DNA from: Bifidobacterium saguini DSM 23967
GTDB taxonomy: Bacteria; Actinomycetota; Actinomycetes; Actinomycetales; Bifidobacteriaceae
DNA length: 64,000 nt
Reading direction: 5' to 3'
NCBI RefSeq assembly: GCF_000741715.1
Contig: NZ_JGZN01000011.1
Span: 27 to 64,026 of the forward strand
Below are positions 34,501-42,957 of this stretch, one piece after another. A program made the translations under genes and the position numbers. Below the pieces are notes generated by a model that was not told the DNA's origin, did no database searches, and worked only from the letters and a program-made list of their open reading frames with translations. Numbering within the stretch: the first letter of the stretch is position 1; each line of letters begins with the position of its first letter.

Positions 34501-36573
34501 ACGGTCAACGCTCCGGCTGGCGTCACGTATGCCATTGCCGGCGAGAGCGATGGTGTGACCATTGACGAGAACAGTGGTGTGGCTACGTTGACTCCTTCCG
34601 CCGACCAGTACGGCGCAACCGTCACCCGAACGGTGACCGTTACGTATGCGGATGGTTCTTCCACCACCACTACCGTCACGTTCACTGTGGCTCAGTCGTA
34701 CGCACAGCGTTATGACGTGCGCTACACGAATGTTGCGATGAACGCGGGCTCCACCGCATCCACTCGCGCACCTCGCTTCTTCGTCAAGTCTGATGGCGCT
34801 GCGGCCGCTAAGCCGGAAGGCACTGTTTTCGCTCTTGACGGCAGCGTTGAGGGAGCAAGCATCGACACTGAAACCGGTGCAGTGACGTTCACAGCCGGCG
34901 CTGTTTCCGGAACTGTGTCGGTACCGGTCACCGTGACCTATCCGGGTACGCAGGGTGCTACGAGCACCAGCGTGACGTTTACCGTCAAGCAGCCGGCCGC
35001 TCTCAGCTCGTCCGAGCTGGAAACCGGTACTGCCAATGGCGTCAAGGTCATGTATGTGCCGATTGCCGCCGACAGTCCGATGAGCGTTGCCCAGCTGCTT
35101 GCCAAGGTGAAGACCGATCCGGCTAACGCCGATAAGGCCGTCTACCGCAACGGTGAGGCTCTTGATGGCACTGCCAACCTCGCGGCCGGCGATGTGCTGC
35201 GCATCTCCATTGCTGGTTCCACCGTGGCTGACGAGTATGTGGTGACTGCGAAGACCAGCTGGAACTGGGTCAATGATTTCAAGATCAACGAACAGGGCCC
35301 CATCTGGTACGGCCAGCGTCAGACTGCCAAAGACGGCGAATGGACTAACATCTCCGGCTTTGACGGCACGTATCCGAACTGGATGTACGAAACCTACTAT
35401 GGCCCAGGCGTCGATTATGCCAACCATGATCTGCCTGCCGACCGCAGCGCCATCCACGGTCTGATCAGCGACTCCCCTGCTTCCGCAGGTGGTGCCGCGA
35501 TGGCTTGGAAGGCGCCGAAGTCCGGCACGGTGAAGGTGTCCATCAAGGATGACGAACCGTACCTGCGTCAGGATAACAACAACGGCAAAGCTCTCACGTT
35601 GAAGCTGATGCACAATGATGAGGAAATCTGCTCGGCTGATCTCACCGTTTCCAAGCAGCAGTCCACTGACTTCGCACAGTGCGTTGCCGAACATGGCACC
35701 ATCACCATCAGCGAAGGCGATTGGATTCGTATCACTGCTGAAGCTGCGAGTGGCATGAGCAGGCCGTCCGCGCACATCAGCCCGGTTATTGACTATGTGG
35801 CTGGAGAAACTCCGAAGCCGGAAGTCAATAAGGATGAGCTTCAGACTGAGTATGAGAAGGCTCTGCAGTTTGATGAGTCGAAATACACGGCGGATTCCTG
35901 GGCTGATTTCAAGGCAGCCCGTGATGCCGCCAAGGTGACGCTCGATAACGCCGATGCTTCTCAGGAGGATGTCAACACCGCGCTGAAGACACTCAAGGCA
36001 GCCATTGAATCCCTCGAGGAGGAAAAGCAGCCGGAGCCCGAGCCGGAGCCGAAGCTCAACGAACAGTATGAGCCTTCCTACCCGACCACTGTGGAAGCAA
36101 CGGTTGGTAAGGAAGCCACTGCCGAGGTGTCGTTCGTCAAGGATGGTGAAGCAGCCGAGGCTCCCCAGGGCACCGCGTATGCCGTGGCTGGTGATGGTTT
36201 CACCGTGGCTAAGAACGGTACGGTGACCTTCACTCCGAGCGAAGCCGACTACGGTCAGTCCCGTACGGCGCAAGTCACTGTTACCTACAGTGATGGCACC
36301 ACGGACACCGCTACGGTGGTGTTCAAGGTGGCAGACAAGGCAGTGACGCCGGACCCGGATCCTGACCCGACGCCAGACCCGGATCCTACCCCAACTCCGG
36401 ACCCGGACAATAAGCCAACGCAGCCGACTGACAAGCCCACGACCAAGCCGACCGACACCAAGAAGCCGACTATCAGCGATACCGGCTCCAATGTCGCCGC
36501 GGCAGCCATCGCGGTTGTACTGACCACGCTTGCCGGTCTCAGCCTTGCAACGGTTGCCCGTCGCCGCAAGTAA
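31573..36573 (+). CDS. lnbX: GH136-like lacto-N-biosidase precursor, wall-anchored (1666 aa)
   Basis: A signal peptide (to about residue 34, AFA-QQ) precedes a right-handed beta-helix domain (about 45-645). GH136 LnbX of B. longum releases lacto-N-biose from lacto-N-tetraose outside the cell. Asp426 and Asp433 in the block GDGQAWDADYGDG are spaced like the two catalytic aspartates of LnbX. Then come a module at about 650-936, Rib-like domains (about 950-1040 and 1045-1140), a second copy of the module (about 1146-1408), a FIVAR domain (about 1417-1486), another Rib-like domain (about 1498-1587), a Pro/Asp stretch, the sorting motif ISDTG, a membrane helix and RRRK. The next gene fits LnbY. 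The assignment rests on architecture and gene order, not on alignment. Confidence 0.8.
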   Translation: MSLPTSGHGPKTIAAVVALGTALAFATPTAAFAQQTTSTKDSSKGTTYYVSSEHGSDDNAGTSQKSPWKTLNKVNEIASDLEPGDSVLLEYGSEFNDQWLHIHDTAGTPDAPITISAYGDEAEGKPLIASNGVEGSQWYQDYRANVGNHKTRGTVSTTLLLKDVSYITVSNLEITNDDESVYDPIDTWQWTDTADADGTSLDRSADRMDRTGVAGIAENGSTMSHVTLDNLNIHDVDGNLYNKHMANGGIYFMAHLPKERTSAADDAWLKEHVSRFDHITIRNSTVKDVDRWGIAVGYTAYLNYIDKSSRWQNDFDYGDGTIDDDLIAKYGATNVLIENNTIIGAGGDAITTMYCDRPVIQHNVGDRVSKHINSVDYTANVLNNTGNAGVGYGRVAAGIWPWRCKDPVFQYNEVYSNLNADHGNGDGQAWDADYGDGTLYQYNYSYGNSFASLMICNWKAVNTTFRYNISQNDKRGVFDLPSNGPGNHIYNNTVYVDADSRVLTTRSNSQAQFENNIFINATDEKKTEEWNIGGYYGGQVYDNNLYVNYANTPASDANAIVADDVADVLEDAGSAPTAAQASGAEYSRKGSTTVFDGYKPTTNSPAINAGKVVSDLNDYAVEHDFFGNTIKGKPDLGAVESGVASASMTSSKYETTTVDGTKVMYVTFTDKNPVTVKKLLSNVSADTGADKAVYRKSTGVLKQLFSLLAGSDAALTKLDNNEAIQEGDILRFSVDGSTATDDYTIVQRINWDWVADYEQGTADHDWKAQRQTSAGGAWQTITTYDSDWPQTSYNQWYGVGLDYDAFNTNGHKLPASDQRGSIHGLIAEDPATAGGAAMAWKAPESGTVKVSIKDDEPYLRQTGNNGKAMTLKLMHNDKEICSADLTVSKQQSTDFAQCVAQHGTITVNEGDWIRITADAETGMTKSSAHISPVISYEDVEPPAEAEAKQYTVSYDSVAATVGAEAKAVAAFTKDGKTVNAPAGVTYAIAGESDGVTIDENSGVATLTPSADQYGATVTRTVTVTYADGSSTTTTVTFTVAQSYAQRYDVRYTNVAMNAGSTASTRAPRFFVKSDGAAAAKPEGTVFALDGSVEGASIDTETGAVTFTAGAVSGTVSVPVTVTYPGTQGATSTSVTFTVKQPAALSSSELETGTANGVKVMYVPIAADSPMSVAQLLAKVKTDPANADKAVYRNGEALDGTANLAAGDVLRISIAGSTVADEYVVTAKTSWNWVNDFKINEQGPIWYGQRQTAKDGEWTNISGFDGTYPNWMYETYYGPGVDYANHDLPADRSAIHGLISDSPASAGGAAMAWKAPKSGTVKVSIKDDEPYLRQDNNNGKALTLKLMHNDEEICSADLTVSKQQSTDFAQCVAEHGTITISEGDWIRITAEAASGMSRPSAHISPVIDYVAGETPKPEVNKDELQTEYEKALQFDESKYTADSWADFKAARDAAKVTLDNADASQEDVNTALKTLKAAIESLEEEKQPEPEPEPKLNEQYEPSYPTTVEATVGKEATAEVSFVKDGEAAEAPQGTAYAVAGDGFTVAKNGTVTFTPSEADYGQSRTAQVTVTYSDGTTDTATVVFKVADKAVTPDPDPDPTPDPDPTPTPDPDNKPTQPTDKPTTKPTDTKKPTISDTGSNVAAAAIAVVLTTLAGLSLATVARRRK
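33520..34383 (+). repeat. Duplicated module in the lnbX-like gene, copy 1
   Basis: This stretch and 35010-35797 encode two homologous modules of about 290 and 265 residues. The last part (from AAMAWKAPxSGTVKVS onward) is nearly identical at both DNA and protein level. Confidence 0.85.
35010..35797 (+). repeat. Duplicated module in the lnbX-like gene, copy 2
   Basis: Homologous to 33520-34383. The best-conserved segment encodes KVSIKDDEPYLRQ through SKQQSTDFAQCVA. The first third has diverged more. Confidence 0.85.
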
Positions 36574-36644
36574 TCGCATCATGCAGGTGGCCAATATCGC
36601 ATAATCGACGGCGGTCACCTGCATGACCGGCAAACCTGTCCGCC

Positions 36645-36680
36645 ACGGGGCTTTCGCGGATCATTCCACGAAAGCCCCGT
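36645..36680 (+). terminator. Terminator between the lnbX-like and lnbY-like genes
   Basis: CGGGGCTTTCG and CGAAAGCCCCG arms with an inner GGA/TCC pair are followed by TTTCTT. A weaker hairpin, ATGCAGGTG/CACCTGCAT (36581-36624), precedes it. The lnbY-like start lies 37 bases further. Confidence 0.8.
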
Positions 36681-36716
36681 TTCTTATATCACTTACTTCC
36701 AAGGAATACAGTTAGC

Positions 36717-37523
36717 ATGAATCGCATGAACCATCAGCACCATGTCATCATCGGCATTATCGCAGCCCTGCTCGTTATAGCACTAGCGGCAGGATTGGCC
36801 ATTGCCTATGTTGCGCGCTCCGGCACCAATGCCGGCAATCATGCGGATATCAATGATGCATCGACCTCAGCCAGCGGTTTTCCCACCATCACATTTGGCA
36901 AAACCGTTATCGAACAACAGGAATACGTTAAAGCAATGAAAACGCAGCGCGCAGCCGCGCTGAACCATTTCAAGCAACAATACGATGTGAGCCTCAGTTC
37001 TGCCGGCTGGACCGGCGACTACGACGGCGAAATCCCTTATCAGTGGCTCGCCAAACAAACCATTGAAACGCTGAAAAGGCGCCACGCCGCTTATCTCATC
37101 GGAGTGGAACAAGGACTTGTGGATGATGATTCATATGCCGCCATCGTGCAGCGCATGAAGAACGTCAACCAGGGCAACGCCTCCGCCAAGGCCAACGGGA
37201 ACATCGTATATGGTCGAACAACGTTTGATATTGACTCATATATCAGTTACGAGGTCAGTGCATTAAAGAACAGCTACACCAGCAACGATTCCAACCCGGA
37301 TATGTCGTTAAGCGACGAAGACGTGCAAGCCTATTACGACGCCCATGATTGGACACTCGAAGGAGTGGAGGGCAAAGCCCCGCTCGATGAGATACGCGGC
37401 AACGTCAAAGCCCAAATGCGTTCCGAACGATATGACGCCTTAGTGCAATCCAAGGCTGATGCAATCGCTGTCACCATAGCGTGGAAAAAGCTATACAATT
37501 TCACGCTTCAGAAAGTTGCCTGA
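36717..37523 (+). CDS. lnbY: Membrane-tethered folding partner of the GH136-like enzyme (268 aa)
   Basis: One N-terminal membrane helix (about residues 10-33) is followed by an extracellular, mostly helical domain. The domain has a SurA/PpiC-N-like pattern: Tyr-Asp-Gly-Glu-Ile-Pro, TIETLKRRHA, then YAAIVQRM, a VYGRTTFD turn, LSDEDVQAYYDAH and a C-terminal WKKLYNFTL. LnbX enzymes need the product of the gene directly downstream, LnbY, to fold into active form, and in other gut bacteria the two are fused. Position and fold type agree with this. The start has AAGGA 11 bases upstream. It is separated from lnbX by a terminator. Confidence 0.75.
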   Translation: MNRMNHQHHVIIGIIAALLVIALAAGLAIAYVARSGTNAGNHADINDASTSASGFPTITFGKTVIEQQEYVKAMKTQRAAALNHFKQQYDVSLSSAGWTGDYDGEIPYQWLAKQTIETLKRRHAAYLIGVEQGLVDDDSYAAIVQRMKNVNQGNASAKANGNIVYGRTTFDIDSYISYEVSALKNSYTSNDSNPDMSLSDEDVQAYYDAHDWTLEGVEGKAPLDEIRGNVKAQMRSERYDALVQSKADAIAVTIAWKKLYNFTLQKVA

Positions 37524-37524
37524 T

Positions 37525-37570
37525 TATGTGTTGGGCCCCGCCACTGAACAGTGGCGGGGCCCAACACATA
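37525..37570. terminator. Bidirectional stem between the lnbY-like and activase genes
   Basis: A 22-bp perfect stem (outer part TATGTGTTGGGCCCCG) with a two-base AA loop stands between the convergent stops at 37523 and 37588. There is no T run, but the stem is very stable. Confidence 0.8.
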
Positions 37571-37587
37571 GTGTATGCATAGTGCTA

Positions 37588-40500
37588 TCAGTCAGCGGAG
37601 GTGAATCCCTGCGGCTCTCCCGCTTCTGAGAACTTCGCCAGATGGGCTTTCTTCGCGGCTGCAATCATCAGCTTGATGCGGTTGAGCTGGTTCGCCTCGG
37701 AGGCACCCGGATCATAGTCGATGGAGACAATGTTGGCTTCCGGATGCAGTCGGCGAATCTTACCGAACATGCCGCGGCCGGTCACATGGTTCGGCAGGCA
37801 GGCGAACGGCTGCGCGCAAATCACATTCGGGCAGCCCTGTTCGATAAGTTCCAGAATCTCAGCCGTAAGCAGCCAGCCTTCGCCGGCCTGTACGCCGATG
37901 GAGGTGACTTCGCCGGCCTTCTGAACGAGTTCAGGCATTGGATCATCCTGCTTGAACTTGCCATGAGCCAGCGCAATGGCCTTCTTGATCGGCGCATTGT
38001 ACATGTCAAGGCCCCAGCGCATCAGTGCGTACAGCTGCTGGTTGCCGCCCATGCCGAGGTTCTTCTCGTTCCAGTCGGTGATATAGGGGCGGGTGGTCAT
38101 GAATTCCATGATGCCGGGCACCACGGCCTCGCAATCCTGCGATTCGATGACGTCCACCACATGATTGTTCGCATCAGGCTGGTACTTGACCAAGATCTCG
38201 CCCACCACTCCGACGCGCACCTTGCGCGGGATATTCTTAAGCGGCAACGCATCGAAGCTCTTCACGATCTCCTTGGCGAGCGTGCCGTACGGCAGGTAGC
38301 CCTTCTTGAGCCACGGGGTCTTGGCCGCGGTCTTGGAGAAGCCGTGATGCTCGATGGTTTCGCGCACAATGGTGTCCCACTGCTCGTAGAGCTTGTTGGC
38401 AGAGCCCTGCTCGGCTTCATACGGACGCACGCGGTACAGGCATTTCATCAGCAGATCGCCGAGAATCAGTGCCTTGATGGCGCGATGCAGCAACGGCACC
38501 GTGGCCTTGAAGCCTGGATTGTCTTCCAAACCCTGAGTCGAGATGGCGATGACCGGAATCTGCGGGTACCCGGCATCAATCAAAGCCTTGCGAATCAGAC
38601 CGAAGTAGTTGGTTGCACGGCACATGCCACCAGTTTGGGTGATGGCGAGGCACACTTTATCCGGATCGTATTTGCCCTGCTGAATGGCGTCGATCAGCTG
38701 ACCGATCACCATGATGGCCGGGTAGCAGGCATCATTGTTCACGTATTTCAAGCCGGTTTCCACGTCGTCGCGGGAAGCGTGCTTCAAAATATCGAACTTA
38801 TAGCCACCGGAACGGATCACGGATTCCACGAGCGAGAAATGAATCGGGCTCATCTGCGGGGCCACGATGGTGTAGTCGTGCTTCATGTTCTTCAGGAACT
38901 TCTGGCGATGGGCGTAGCGGCTCATCGTGGCATTGTTATGCGCGTTCTTCTTGGCCTTGCCCTGCTGGTCGACGGTGCCATTCGAGCCGGCGAGCACGTT
39001 CTTGGCGTTCACTGCCTCTGTGAGATCACGCTGTGCGGCCTTCTTGGAAGCCTCACGCATGGCTTTGGTGAGCTTCGGGTTGGCTGCCATTGTGGTGTCA
39101 AGCAGCACCTGACGGCCTGGAGTTGGTGCCTTGGAGCCGGTTTTGCGGAAGCCCATCGGCTTGGGACCAGCGGCCGGCTGGGTTTCAGCCTGCTCGGCCT
39201 TGACCTTGGCTTCGGCGGCTTCGACTGCGGCCTGTGCTTCGGCGAGCGCAGCCTTGGCTGCGGCCAAATCAGCTTCGGCCTTCTCCTTGGCGGCTTCGCG
39301 AGCCTTGGCGGCGGCTTCATCTTCCGCTTGAGCTGCGGCGTCGGCGAGTGCCGTCTGCCTGCTCGCAGTCTGCACTGCGGCAGCTTCGCGGGCCTTGTTC
39401 GCCTCACGCTCCTCGACTGCGGCTTTGAGCGAACGCAGTCGAATCTTGGCGGCACCAAGGTTGGAGACTTCGTCAATCTTGAGCAGCGTGTACACGTCGG
39501 CCTTGTCGGCGAGGATTTCAGCCACCTGATCGGTGGTGATGGCGTCGAGGCCGCAGCCGAACGAGTTGAGCTGCACGAGCTCGAGCCCCAGATAGGAAGC
39601 TACGAAGTGTGCCGCCGCGTACAGGCGGGAGTGGTATGCCCACTGATTAGTGACGCGCAACGGCATCTTGGTGACCGTGCGATCGCCAACGTGACGGAAT
39701 CCTGCCGCGTTCTTGGCGCGCGGATCGGATTCGCCTTCCGAAAGGAATGCAGTGAGGTTGAGCTTCTCCCCCGGCTGTAGTTCACAGATGGAATCCTCGG
39801 AAAGCACCACCATGCCGAGCGAGCAGATGGTTTCCGGGATGCCGTGGTTGATTTCGGGATCGATGTGGTATGGACGACCTGCGAGCACGATGCCTCGGCA
39901 GCCGTGTTCCTTCATATAGGCAAGCGCGGCGAGGCCTTCCTGCTGCACGTCATGCTTGAAAACCTTATCTTCGGCATAGGCGGCCTTGACTGCGGTTTCA
40001 GCTTCCTCGCGGGTCACGTTGGCCCACGCGAATTCCTCAACGATGCGGTCCACCATGAGTTCATGGTTGGCAAGGTTGAAGTACGGGTGCATGTAGCGCA
40101 CGTCCGGGTCGCGCAACTCAGGCATGTTCGCACCAACAACCAACGGATAGTTGGCCACCACCGGGCAGTTGTAGTGATTGTCGGTGTTGGGGACCAGATT
40201 GTCCTCGTAGCTTACGCACGGGTAGAAGATGGTCTTTACACCCTTGTTGAGCAGCCACTTGATGTGGCCGTGCACCAGTTTCGCTGGATAGCAAATGTTC
40301 TCAGAGGCGATCGATTCGATGCCCGTCTCGAACAGCTCGTGCGAGCTGCGGCCGGAAATCATGACCTTGAAGCCGAGTGAGGTGAGGAGTGTGAACCAGA
40401 ACGGGTAGTTCTCGTACATGTTGAGCGCACGCGGAATACCGATTTCGCCGCGGGTGGCCTTTTTGTCGGTCAGGCGGCGGTAGGCGAAGCAGCGCTTGTA

Positions 40501-42720
40501 CTTGTAGTCGTAGAGGTTCGGGCGGTCGGAACGCTTCTTCTTGGCGTCGCCGCCGCGTTCGCAGCGGTTGCCGGTCACGAAACGGGAACCATCGGAGAAC
40601 GTGGTGATGGTGAGCTTGCAGTGGTTCTGGCATAGCTTGCACACGTCACGCTCGGTGGTCATCGACATGTTGTCGAGCGCTTCGCCGGTCAGAATGGAGC
40701 TGGCGGTGTGTGCCACACCGTCCACAATCACGGTATGGGTTTCCGACTCGGCTGCAGCAGCGGTTTTCTTGAAACCTTCAGCCTGAGTGTCGTTGGTCGG
40801 CTGAGTTTCTTCTTCGCTGCCGTCAGCCTTGACCACTGCATCCAGATGGTCATCCTCATCCTGATAGTGCATACGGGCGGTCAGAGCAGCGCCGAATGCA
40901 CCCATCAAGCCAGCAATATTAGGACGGGTGACCTCACGCTCAGTCAAGAGTTCGAATGCTCGCAGCACGGCATCGTTCAGGAACGTGCCACCCTGCACCA
41001 CCACAGTGTCACCAAGCTCGCCGGAATCACGCAGCTTAATGACCTTATACAGTGCGTTGCGCACCACGGAATAACACAGGCCAGCCGCGATATCTTCAAT
41101 CGAGGCGCCTTCCTTCTGCGCCTGCTTGACTGAGGAGTTCATGAACACGGTGCAACGGGAGCCCAGATCCACCGGATGCGTGGATGCGAGCGCCTTCTGC
41201 GTGAATTCCTGAATCGTCAAGCCCATTGACATGGCAAAGGTTTGCAGGAACGAGCCGCAACCGGAAGAGCAAGCTTCGTTGACGGCGATGGAATCAATCA
41301 CACCATCAGTGATGGCAAGATACTTCATATCCTGGCCACCGATATCAATGACGGCGGTGACACCGGGGCTCACCATTTCGGCACCGCGATAGTGGGCCAT
41401 AGTTTCCACCACACCCTCATCCAAGTGCAGGCCGGTGGTGATCAAGCCTTCACCGTAGCCGGTGGCGCAGGAGCGCGCAATCCACGCGCCTTCAGGCAGT
41501 TCAGATTGAATCTTCTTGACGATACTGATGGCCGCGGTCAGCGGGCTGCCTTCATTGTTGGCATAGCTGGACCAAACGATTTCGCGATCGTCGTTGACAA
41601 GCGTTGCCTTGATGGTGGTGGAACCTGCATCAATGCCCAGGAAGTGCGGACCATGAGCGCCTTCAAGCGTACCGATGTGGATGTGTTCCTTATGGTGGCG
41701 CTTGTTGAACGCTTCGCGGTCGGCTTCGGTGGGGAACAGTGGCGGCATGGTGGGCGTATTGGAAGGCAGGTTTTCCAACTCTTCCAAACGCTTCAGGATT
41801 TCCGCACAGGTGTGCGCCTCGAAATGATGGCCTTCATCGTCAGCATCGATATCCGCCTGCAATGCGGCACCATAGGCTACATACAGGTGTGCGTTGATGG
41901 GCACGATGAATTCGTCCACCTTGCCTTCAAGTGCGCGCTGGAATGCGGCGCGTAGTTCGGACATGAAGAACAGCGGACCACCGAGGAATATCACAGTGCC
42001 GTGAATCGGGCGGCCGGATGCGAGGCCGGCGATGGTTTGCGTAGCAACTGCGGTGAAAATGGATGCTGCAAGGTCCGGCTTGGCAGCACCATCGTTAATC
42101 AGCGGCTGCAAATCGGTTTTGGCGAACACGCCACAGCGTGATGCGATCGGATACAGGTTCTCGTAGCTCTTGGCCATCTCGTTGAGGCCGGCCGCATCAG
42201 TGTCCAGCAGCGTGGACATCTGATCGATGAATGCACCGGTGCCGCCAGCGCAGGAACCATTCATGCGCTGCTCGGGGGTGGGCTTCAAATAGGTGATCTT
42301 GGCGTCTTCGCCGCCGAGTTCGATGATAACGTCCGCCTGCGGGTATTCCTTATCGATGGCTTCGGTTTCGGCGATGACCTCTTGGATGAACGGCACATGC
42401 ATGTTGTCGGCCAGCGCCAGACCGCCGGAGCCGGTGATGGCCAGACGAATCGGCTCATCACCGCGACCGAGCTCTTCAAGCTTCTTGTGAATGTCTACGA
42501 GCAGGCCAGCCACGGTGGCACGCACATTGGCGTGGTGGCGGCGATAGTCGGAGAACAGGGTGGATTTGAGGGAATCAGACTGGTCAAGCACTACGGCCTT
42601 GACCGTGGTGGATCCAATATCCAGTCCCACGCGCAACGGCTTGACGGTCTTCGGAGCCGCCGCGCTGGCGTTTGCGGTGTCCGTGGTGCCCTCAGTCACG
42701 TTCGATGCGGTATCAACCAT
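37588..42720 (-). CDS. Giant 2-hydroxyacyl-CoA dehydratase activase/dehydratase fusion (1710 aa)
   Basis: Two ASKHA-type ATPase domains of the BcrA/BadF/HgdC kind come first: VGLDIGSTTVKAVVLD near residue 32 and LGIDAGSTTIKATLVND near 365, with the iron-sulfur ligand motifs CAGGTGAF and CSSGCGSF. A cysteine-rich CKLCQNHCKLT at about 693 opens a DUF2229-type region. An Ala/Glu/Lys-rich coiled coil (about 1100-1180) links it to an HgdB-like C-terminal domain (about 1265-1700). In single-domain relatives the activase passes an electron, driven by ATP, to a dehydratase. The physiological reaction of this fused form is not known to me. It stands alone, with a structured leader upstream. Confidence 0.9.
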   Translation of the reverse strand: MVDTASNVTEGTTDTANASAAAPKTVKPLRVGLDIGSTTVKAVVLDQSDSLKSTLFSDYRRHHANVRATVAGLLVDIHKKLEELGRGDEPIRLAITGSGGLALADNMHVPFIQEVIAETEAIDKEYPQADVIIELGGEDAKITYLKPTPEQRMNGSCAGGTGAFIDQMSTLLDTDAAGLNEMAKSYENLYPIASRCGVFAKTDLQPLINDGAAKPDLAASIFTAVATQTIAGLASGRPIHGTVIFLGGPLFFMSELRAAFQRALEGKVDEFIVPINAHLYVAYGAALQADIDADDEGHHFEAHTCAEILKRLEELENLPSNTPTMPPLFPTEADREAFNKRHHKEHIHIGTLEGAHGPHFLGIDAGSTTIKATLVNDDREIVWSSYANNEGSPLTAAISIVKKIQSELPEGAWIARSCATGYGEGLITTGLHLDEGVVETMAHYRGAEMVSPGVTAVIDIGGQDMKYLAITDGVIDSIAVNEACSSGCGSFLQTFAMSMGLTIQEFTQKALASTHPVDLGSRCTVFMNSSVKQAQKEGASIEDIAAGLCYSVVRNALYKVIKLRDSGELGDTVVVQGGTFLNDAVLRAFELLTEREVTRPNIAGLMGAFGAALTARMHYQDEDDHLDAVVKADGSEEETQPTNDTQAEGFKKTAAAAESETHTVIVDGVAHTASSILTGEALDNMSMTTERDVCKLCQNHCKLTITTFSDGSRFVTGNRCERGGDAKKKRSDRPNLYDYKYKRCFAYRRLTDKKATRGEIGIPRALNMYENYPFWFTLLTSLGFKVMISGRSSHELFETGIESIASENICYPAKLVHGHIKWLLNKGVKTIFYPCVSYEDNLVPNTDNHYNCPVVANYPLVVGANMPELRDPDVRYMHPYFNLANHELMVDRIVEEFAWANVTREEAETAVKAAYAEDKVFKHDVQQEGLAALAYMKEHGCRGIVLAGRPYHIDPEINHGIPETICSLGMVVLSEDSICELQPGEKLNLTAFLSEGESDPRAKNAAGFRHVGDRTVTKMPLRVTNQWAYHSRLYAAAHFVASYLGLELVQLNSFGCGLDAITTDQVAEILADKADVYTLLKIDEVSNLGAAKIRLRSLKAAVEEREANKAREAAAVQTASRQTALADAAAQAEDEAAAKAREAAKEKAEADLAAAKAALAEAQAAVEAAEAKVKAEQAETQPAAGPKPMGFRKTGSKAPTPGRQVLLDTTMAANPKLTKAMREASKKAAQRDLTEAVNAKNVLAGSNGTVDQQGKAKKNAHNNATMSRYAHRQKFLKNMKHDYTIVAPQMSPIHFSLVESVIRSGGYKFDILKHASRDDVETGLKYVNNDACYPAIMVIGQLIDAIQQGKYDPDKVCLAITQTGGMCRATNYFGLIRKALIDAGYPQIPVIAISTQGLEDNPGFKATVPLLHRAIKALILGDLLMKCLYRVRPYEAEQGSANKLYEQWDTIVRETIEHHGFSKTAAKTPWLKKGYLPYGTLAKEIVKSFDALPLKNIPRKVRVGVVGEILVKYQPDANNHVVDVIESQDCEAVVPGIMEFMTTRPYITDWNEKNLGMGGNQQLYALMRWGLDMYNAPIKKAIALAHGKFKQDDPMPELVQKAGEVTSIGVQAGEGWLLTAEILELIEQGCPNVICAQPFACLPNHVTGRGMFGKIRRLHPEANIVSIDYDPGASEANQLNRIKLMIAAAKKAHLAKFSEAGEPQGFTSAD

Positions 42721-42742
42721 GTATTCCTCTTAGCTTCGGCCT

Positions 42743-42823
42743 CCGGGATGGTGCTTTGCCCCCTCAGGCACCATGAAACCGTCTCGGACGGCTGGCAGGC
42801 ACCCTGCGGACGGCTTCGCCCGG
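42743..42823 (-). promoter_or_regulatory. Structured 5' leader of the activase gene (four-helix RNA)
   Basis: Four helices can be drawn: closing stem CCGGG/CCCGG (42743-42747 with 42819-42823), ATGGTGC/GCACCAT (42748-42754 with 42768-42774), CCGTC/GACGG (42779-42783 with 42787-42791) and GCAGG/CCTGC (42795-42799 with 42803-42807). The block ends 22 bases before the start codon, close to the AGAGGA ribosome site. It does not match a riboswitch class I know. Confidence 0.5.
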
Positions 42824-42957
42824 CTACTTCTTTGGGTTAGCTTAGTCTGACCACCTGCCCAACATGACACTCCTCATCGTGATTTCGCTCACGGAAAGCA
42901 TGTTTCCCAACACTTTTCAAGATATTGCCGGTGTCATACACACAATATTCATAAGTC

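Noticed and set aside
33511..36633. 1040-residue open frame on the minus strand
   Set aside because: Antisense to the lnbX-like gene; low-complexity Arg/Gly/Val translation without a recognisable domain.
42743..42823. Cobalamin, TPP, FMN or SAM riboswitch
   Set aside because: None of the conserved core sequences of these classes is present in the leader on the minus strand.
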